Of a stretch of 9,501 nt of DNA, positions 8,183-9,501 are shown one piece after another. Positions within the stretch are counted from its first letter, which is position 1, and each line of letters begins with the position of its first letter. The notes beneath the pieces were generated by a model. That model had not been told where the DNA came from and ran no database searches. It saw only the letters and a list, made by a program, of their open reading frames with translations. Both the position numbers and the translations under genes were made by a program. Source of the DNA: Anaerolineae bacterium (GTDB taxonomy: Bacteria > Chloroflexota > Anaerolineae > JACIWP01); the NCBI GenBank assembly GCA_014360855.1, contig JACIWP010000114.1, positions 1 through 9,501 on the forward strand. Reading direction: 5' to 3'.

Positions 8183-9501
8183 TCAGCGAGCACCCTCAAT
8201 ATATGCCTTGCTCACATCATATTCCCCTTGCGGGGTAATCACCAGCCCTTTGACATAGGGTTTGACAAGCTCGTACTGCACCCCATGATACAGGGGTATC
8301 CAGGGCGCGTCCTGCACGATGATGGTCTCGGCCTGGCGGTACAGCGCAAAGCGCCGCTCTTCGTCCTGTTCCACACGCGCCTGTTCCAGCAGGGCATCCA
8401 CTTCTGGATTGCTGTAGCCTGTGCTGTTGCCGTCGCTGGCGCTGTGGAAATGGATATCCAGGAAGTCCTGCGGGTCGGGGTAATCCGCGCTCCAGCCCAG
8501 GAAGAACATCTGGTATGCGCCCTGATTAATGTCCCGCAGAAAATCCCCCCATACCACCTGCTGGATCTCGACCTCGACGCCCAGGACATCCGCGTACATG
8601 GCGGCCAGGGCTTCGGCGATCCGACTGCCGCCGGCGCTCACGGCGAAGACGATAGGCGGCAGGCCGGCCGGCCCACCGTACCGCGACTGCGCCAGGAGCT
8701 GACGCGCCTTCTCCGGGTCATACGCCAGGCGCGGCACATCCGGGTTGTAGCCAGGCAGGCCAGGGGGCATCACCCCCCAGGCCGGCACCACACTGCGCTT
8801 GAACATCACCTCGGCCAGCTTCTCGCGGTCGGTGGCATACACGAACGCCAGCCGCACGTTTTTGTCGTCAAACGGTTCCAACCGGGTGTGAAAGGCCACA
8901 TACTGTACCGTGAGCTGAGGGACGGTGACCAGCTCGGCGTGCAGGGGATTGCTCGGGTCCAGCACGCGCTCCAGGTCCTCAATGCCCACCGGGGCGACGT
9001 CCAGCTCGTCATTTTCGTACATGGTCGTGGGGTCGCCGGCGGAGAGGTTGAAGAAAAGTTGGGTGATGCCAGGCGTACCGCGGAAGTAGGTGGGGCTGGC
9101 TGACAGCACAATCTCGTCGTCCGTGCGTTTGGACAGCCGATATGGGCCGCTGCCGTTGGGGCGCTCGGTCCAATTGGCGCCCAGGACATTTCTGCTGTCC
9201 ACCACCGCGGCAGAGGGGTAGGTCAGTTTGGCCAGAAAATAGGCTTTTGGTGCATCAATTGTCAGGCGAAGGGTGCGCTCATCCAGCACCTCAACGCCTC
9301 GGATTTCATCTGCCACGCCGGCTATGCGCTCCATCGCGCCCACGATATCCCCCAGATATAACGCCGCAACGGGCGAACCTGTACGAGGATCACAGGCCCG
9401 CTCCAGCGAAAATTTCACATCCTCCGCCCGGATGGCCCGCCCATCCTGAAAGCGGGCCTCGGGTCGAAGATAAAAGGTATACTGCGTCCCGGTGGCATCC
9501 A
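8183..9501 (-). CDS. Family 5 extracellular solute-binding protein of an Opp/Dpp-type ABC importer (5' end outside window)
   Basis: This is the C-terminal 438 residues of a periplasmic-type binding protein (SBP_bac_5 fold) that captures peptide-like ligands outside the membrane. The frame is open to the right edge: the first visible residues (YTFYLRPEARFQDG, then AEDVKFSLERACDP) are the family's usual early block, so only the signal peptide and roughly the first 100 residues should be missing. The GTG at 9418 is an internal valine, not a start. Family blocks follow in order: NGSGPYRL, YENDELDVAPV, DDKNVRLAFVYATDREKL and, near 8470-8495, GWSADYPDP. The last matches the OppA GWCADY block, whose Asp contacts the peptide N-terminus in structures, and that Asp is retained. 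It ends with TGA, 106 bp before oppD, in the same direction, so co-transcription is likely. The exact ligand cannot be read from sequence. Confidence 0.93.
   Translation of the reverse strand, partial: DATGTQYTFYLRPEARFQDGRAIRAEDVKFSLERACDPRTGSPVAALYLGDIVGAMERIAGVADEIRGVEVLDERTLRLTIDAPKAYFLAKLTYPSAAVVDSRNVLGANWTERPNGSGPYRLSKRTDDEIVLSASPTYFRGTPGITQLFFNLSAGDPTTMYENDELDVAPVGIEDLERVLDPSNPLHAELVTVPQLTVQYVAFHTRLEPFDDKNVRLAFVYATDREKLAEVMFKRSVVPAWGVMPPGLPGYNPDVPRLAYDPEKARQLLAQSRYGGPAGLPPIVFAVSAGGSRIAEALAAMYADVLGVEVEIQQVVWGDFLRDINQGAYQMFFLGWSADYPDPQDFLDIHFHSASDGNSTGYSNPEVDALLEQARVEQDEERRFALYRQAETIIVQDAPWIPLYHGVQYELVKPYVKGLVITPQGEYDVSKAYIEGAR

Overview
The window is one contiguous cluster of seven genes, all on the minus strand, encoding an oligopeptide/dipeptide-type (Opp/Dpp) ABC importer. 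The DNA is GC-rich (my impression is about 60% G+C or slightly more). Two substrate-binding proteins are lipoproteins with low-complexity linkers directly after the lipobox cysteine: a Val/Glu/Lys repeat ending in TPTP in one, and a long Pro/Thr/Ser stretch in the other. This linker style is typical of Chloroflexota (Anaerolineae and relatives), so I infer a Chloroflexota bacterium. There is no rRNA or other taxonomic marker here, and the assignment is tentative.

Layout in transcription order (right to left): (1) the C-terminal 438 residues of a family 5 solute-binding protein (9501-8183, runs off the right edge); (2) oppD-like ATPase (8076-7090); (3) oppF-like ATPase (7051-6047); (4) a 194-bp leader (6046-5853); (5) a complete OppA-like lipoprotein (5852-4038); (6) a 157-bp spacer with two strong stem-loops; (7) oppB-like permease (3879-2908); (8) oppC-like permease (2842-1877); (9) a terminator-like hairpin (1854-1825); (10) a third, divergent family 5 lipoprotein (1772-105); (11) a 104-bp left edge with a weak hairpin. 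No tRNA, rRNA, CRISPR array, insertion sequence or phage feature was seen.

How the parts work together: OppB and OppC form the transmembrane channel, OppD and OppF power it, and the binding proteins deliver ligand from outside the membrane. Every element needed for one complete importer is present and looks intact. The unusual points are three binding proteins around a single channel/ATPase set, a gene order (A-D-F-A-B-C-A) that permutes the classical oppABCDF order, and stem-loops at several gene junctions that could set unequal protein levels from one transcript. The third binding protein lacks the aspartate that anchors the peptide N-terminus in OppA/DppA, has an EF-hand-like loop, and its gene is packed with the palindrome GCCGGC.

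I did not find a new defence or mobile system. The most interesting leads are the divergent third binding protein, the perfect 16-bp inverted repeat after the OppA-like gene, and the GCCGGC enrichment.
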